From positions 1 to 5,254 of the forward strand of contig JAMOTR010000057.1 of assembly GCA_027068385.1 (NCBI GenBank): a stretch of 5,254 nucleotides of DNA. Direction: 5' to 3'. Source of the stretch: Candidatus Heimdallarchaeota archaeon (lineage in GTDB: Archaea > Asgardarchaeota > Njordarchaeia > Njordarchaeales > JAMOTR01). Positions 4,687 to 5,254 of this stretch are shown in pieces. The notes beneath the pieces were generated by a model, which was not told the origin of the DNA, did no database searches, and saw only the letters and a list, made by a program, of their open reading frames with translations. The stretch's first letter is position 1; every line of letters begins with the position of its first letter. A program made the translations under genes and the position numbers.

Positions 4687-5254
4687 ATGAGCGGGGCTAT
4701 GGAGCACGTTAAGAAGTACCTCGCGGTATATTGTACGCTCACGATGATCGTAGCGTTAATTTTATCTAAGGTATATCGGACGAAGATCCCTTACTTCGGC
4801 TACATCGTAACGGCAATCGCGTTCTTAATGATCTTCCCGATGATGGTGTACTTACGTATTGAGCGCATCAAGGAGATCGCACGCGACCCGAAGGCGCTCT
4901 TGATGAACCTATTCTACGCGTTCGTCGTTACCCCCCTGATACTCGTCTTAATAGTAAAGTACGTACACGAGGAGTTCGTAATCGGCTTACTAATCAACAT
5001 GCTTATACCCGGACCGTCGTTATCGATCACGCTCACGGCCCTATCCGACGGGGACATCGAGCTAGCCTCGATCGCCATGGCCGTGAACTTTATCCTCGTA
5101 CCCGTGTTACTTCCGATAGAGCTATACCTTATATCTGGGATCGTAGGCGTACACGTTCCGATATACCTAGTGATAAGGGCTCTAGTGTTTATACTTATAC
5201 TCCCCGTGATCGTCGGTCAGTCCTTGAGGCGGTACATATTAAAGACTAGGGACC
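4687..5254 (+). CDS. BASS-superfamily (ACR3/SBF-like) membrane transporter, N-terminal part
   Basis: The frame is open to the window end and shows 189 residues; relatives have about 300-400, so the C-terminal third or more is missing. Hydrophobic segments lie at about 11-28, 36-56, 70-91, 95-116, 127-152 and 158-177. Family-like features are FLMIFPMMVYLRIERI (46-61), resembling the MMYPP...V region after TM2 of ACR3 and the Na+/bile acid symporters, and INMLIPGPSLSIT (103-115) followed by LSDGDIELAS (119-128). The latter resembles the broken-helix region and the xAKGDxALS motif. ACR3 arsenite exporters carry an essential Cys in the broken helix (APCTAM); by eye that position is Gly109 here, so arsenite export is doubtful and the substrate is unknown. 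The promoter sits in a perfect inverted repeat, implying repression. The gene is divergent from the thermosome, 208 bases between starts. Family placement is moderately sure. Confidence 0.75.
   Translation, partial: MSGAMEHVKKYLAVYCTLTMIVALILSKVYRTKIPYFGYIVTAIAFLMIFPMMVYLRIERIKEIARDPKALLMNLFYAFVVTPLILVLIVKYVHEEFVIGLLINMLIPGPSLSITLTALSDGDIELASIAMAVNFILVPVLLPIELYLISGIVGVHVPIYLVIRALVFILILPVIVGQSLRRYILKTRD

Overview
The window looks like chromosomal DNA of a hyperthermophilic archaeon, most likely from the Thermoproteota (crenarchaeal side). The reasons are a complete group II chaperonin (thermosome) gene, an archaeal translin/TRAX-type protein, a Clp1/Grc3-type RNA 5'-kinase, archaeal TATA boxes sitting about 24-26 bases before the start codons (leaderless transcription), and two compact C/D box guide RNAs of the kind abundant in hyperthermophilic archaea. 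The lineage below that level cannot be read from the sequence. No mobile element, CRISPR array, tRNA or rRNA gene was seen.

Layout, left to right: (1) 2-601 (+), the C-terminal part of an unrecognised multi-pass membrane protein, cut by the window edge. (2) 602-691, a short intergenic stretch that holds a C/D box guide RNA on the minus strand (about 598-660) and two opposed promoters. (3) 692-1258 (+), a TRAX-like translin-family protein with its acidic nuclease residues present. (4) 1238-2341 (-), a Clp1/Grc3 polynucleotide 5'-hydroxyl kinase, convergent with and overlapping the translin gene by 21 bases. (5) 2342-2383, a 42-base divergent promoter. (6) 2384-2812 (+), an unrecognised four-cysteine protein. 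(7) About 2803-2864 (+), a second C/D box guide RNA whose C box contains the stop codon of gene 6 and whose D box ends four bases before the stop codon of the thermosome gene. (8) 2865-4478 (-), the thermosome, with a TATA box that argues for an ATG start six codons inside the longest frame. (9) 4479-4686, a divergent intergenic region with the thermosome promoter and, for the next gene, a TATA box placed exactly at the centre of a perfect 11-base inverted repeat. (10) 4687-window end (+), the N-terminal two thirds or so of a BASS/ACR3-like membrane transporter.

The central part, about 600-2865, has an RNA-metabolism theme: a TRAX-like RNase, an RNA 5'-kinase and two rRNA-methylation guide RNAs lie within 2.3 kb. 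The most notable observations are the guide RNAs. One has a guide complementary to the 3' end of 16S rRNA, including the anti-Shine-Dalgarno sequence. The other has two guides matching overlapping positions just before helix 69 of 23S rRNA. rRNA target sequences and E. coli numbering were recalled from memory and not searched.
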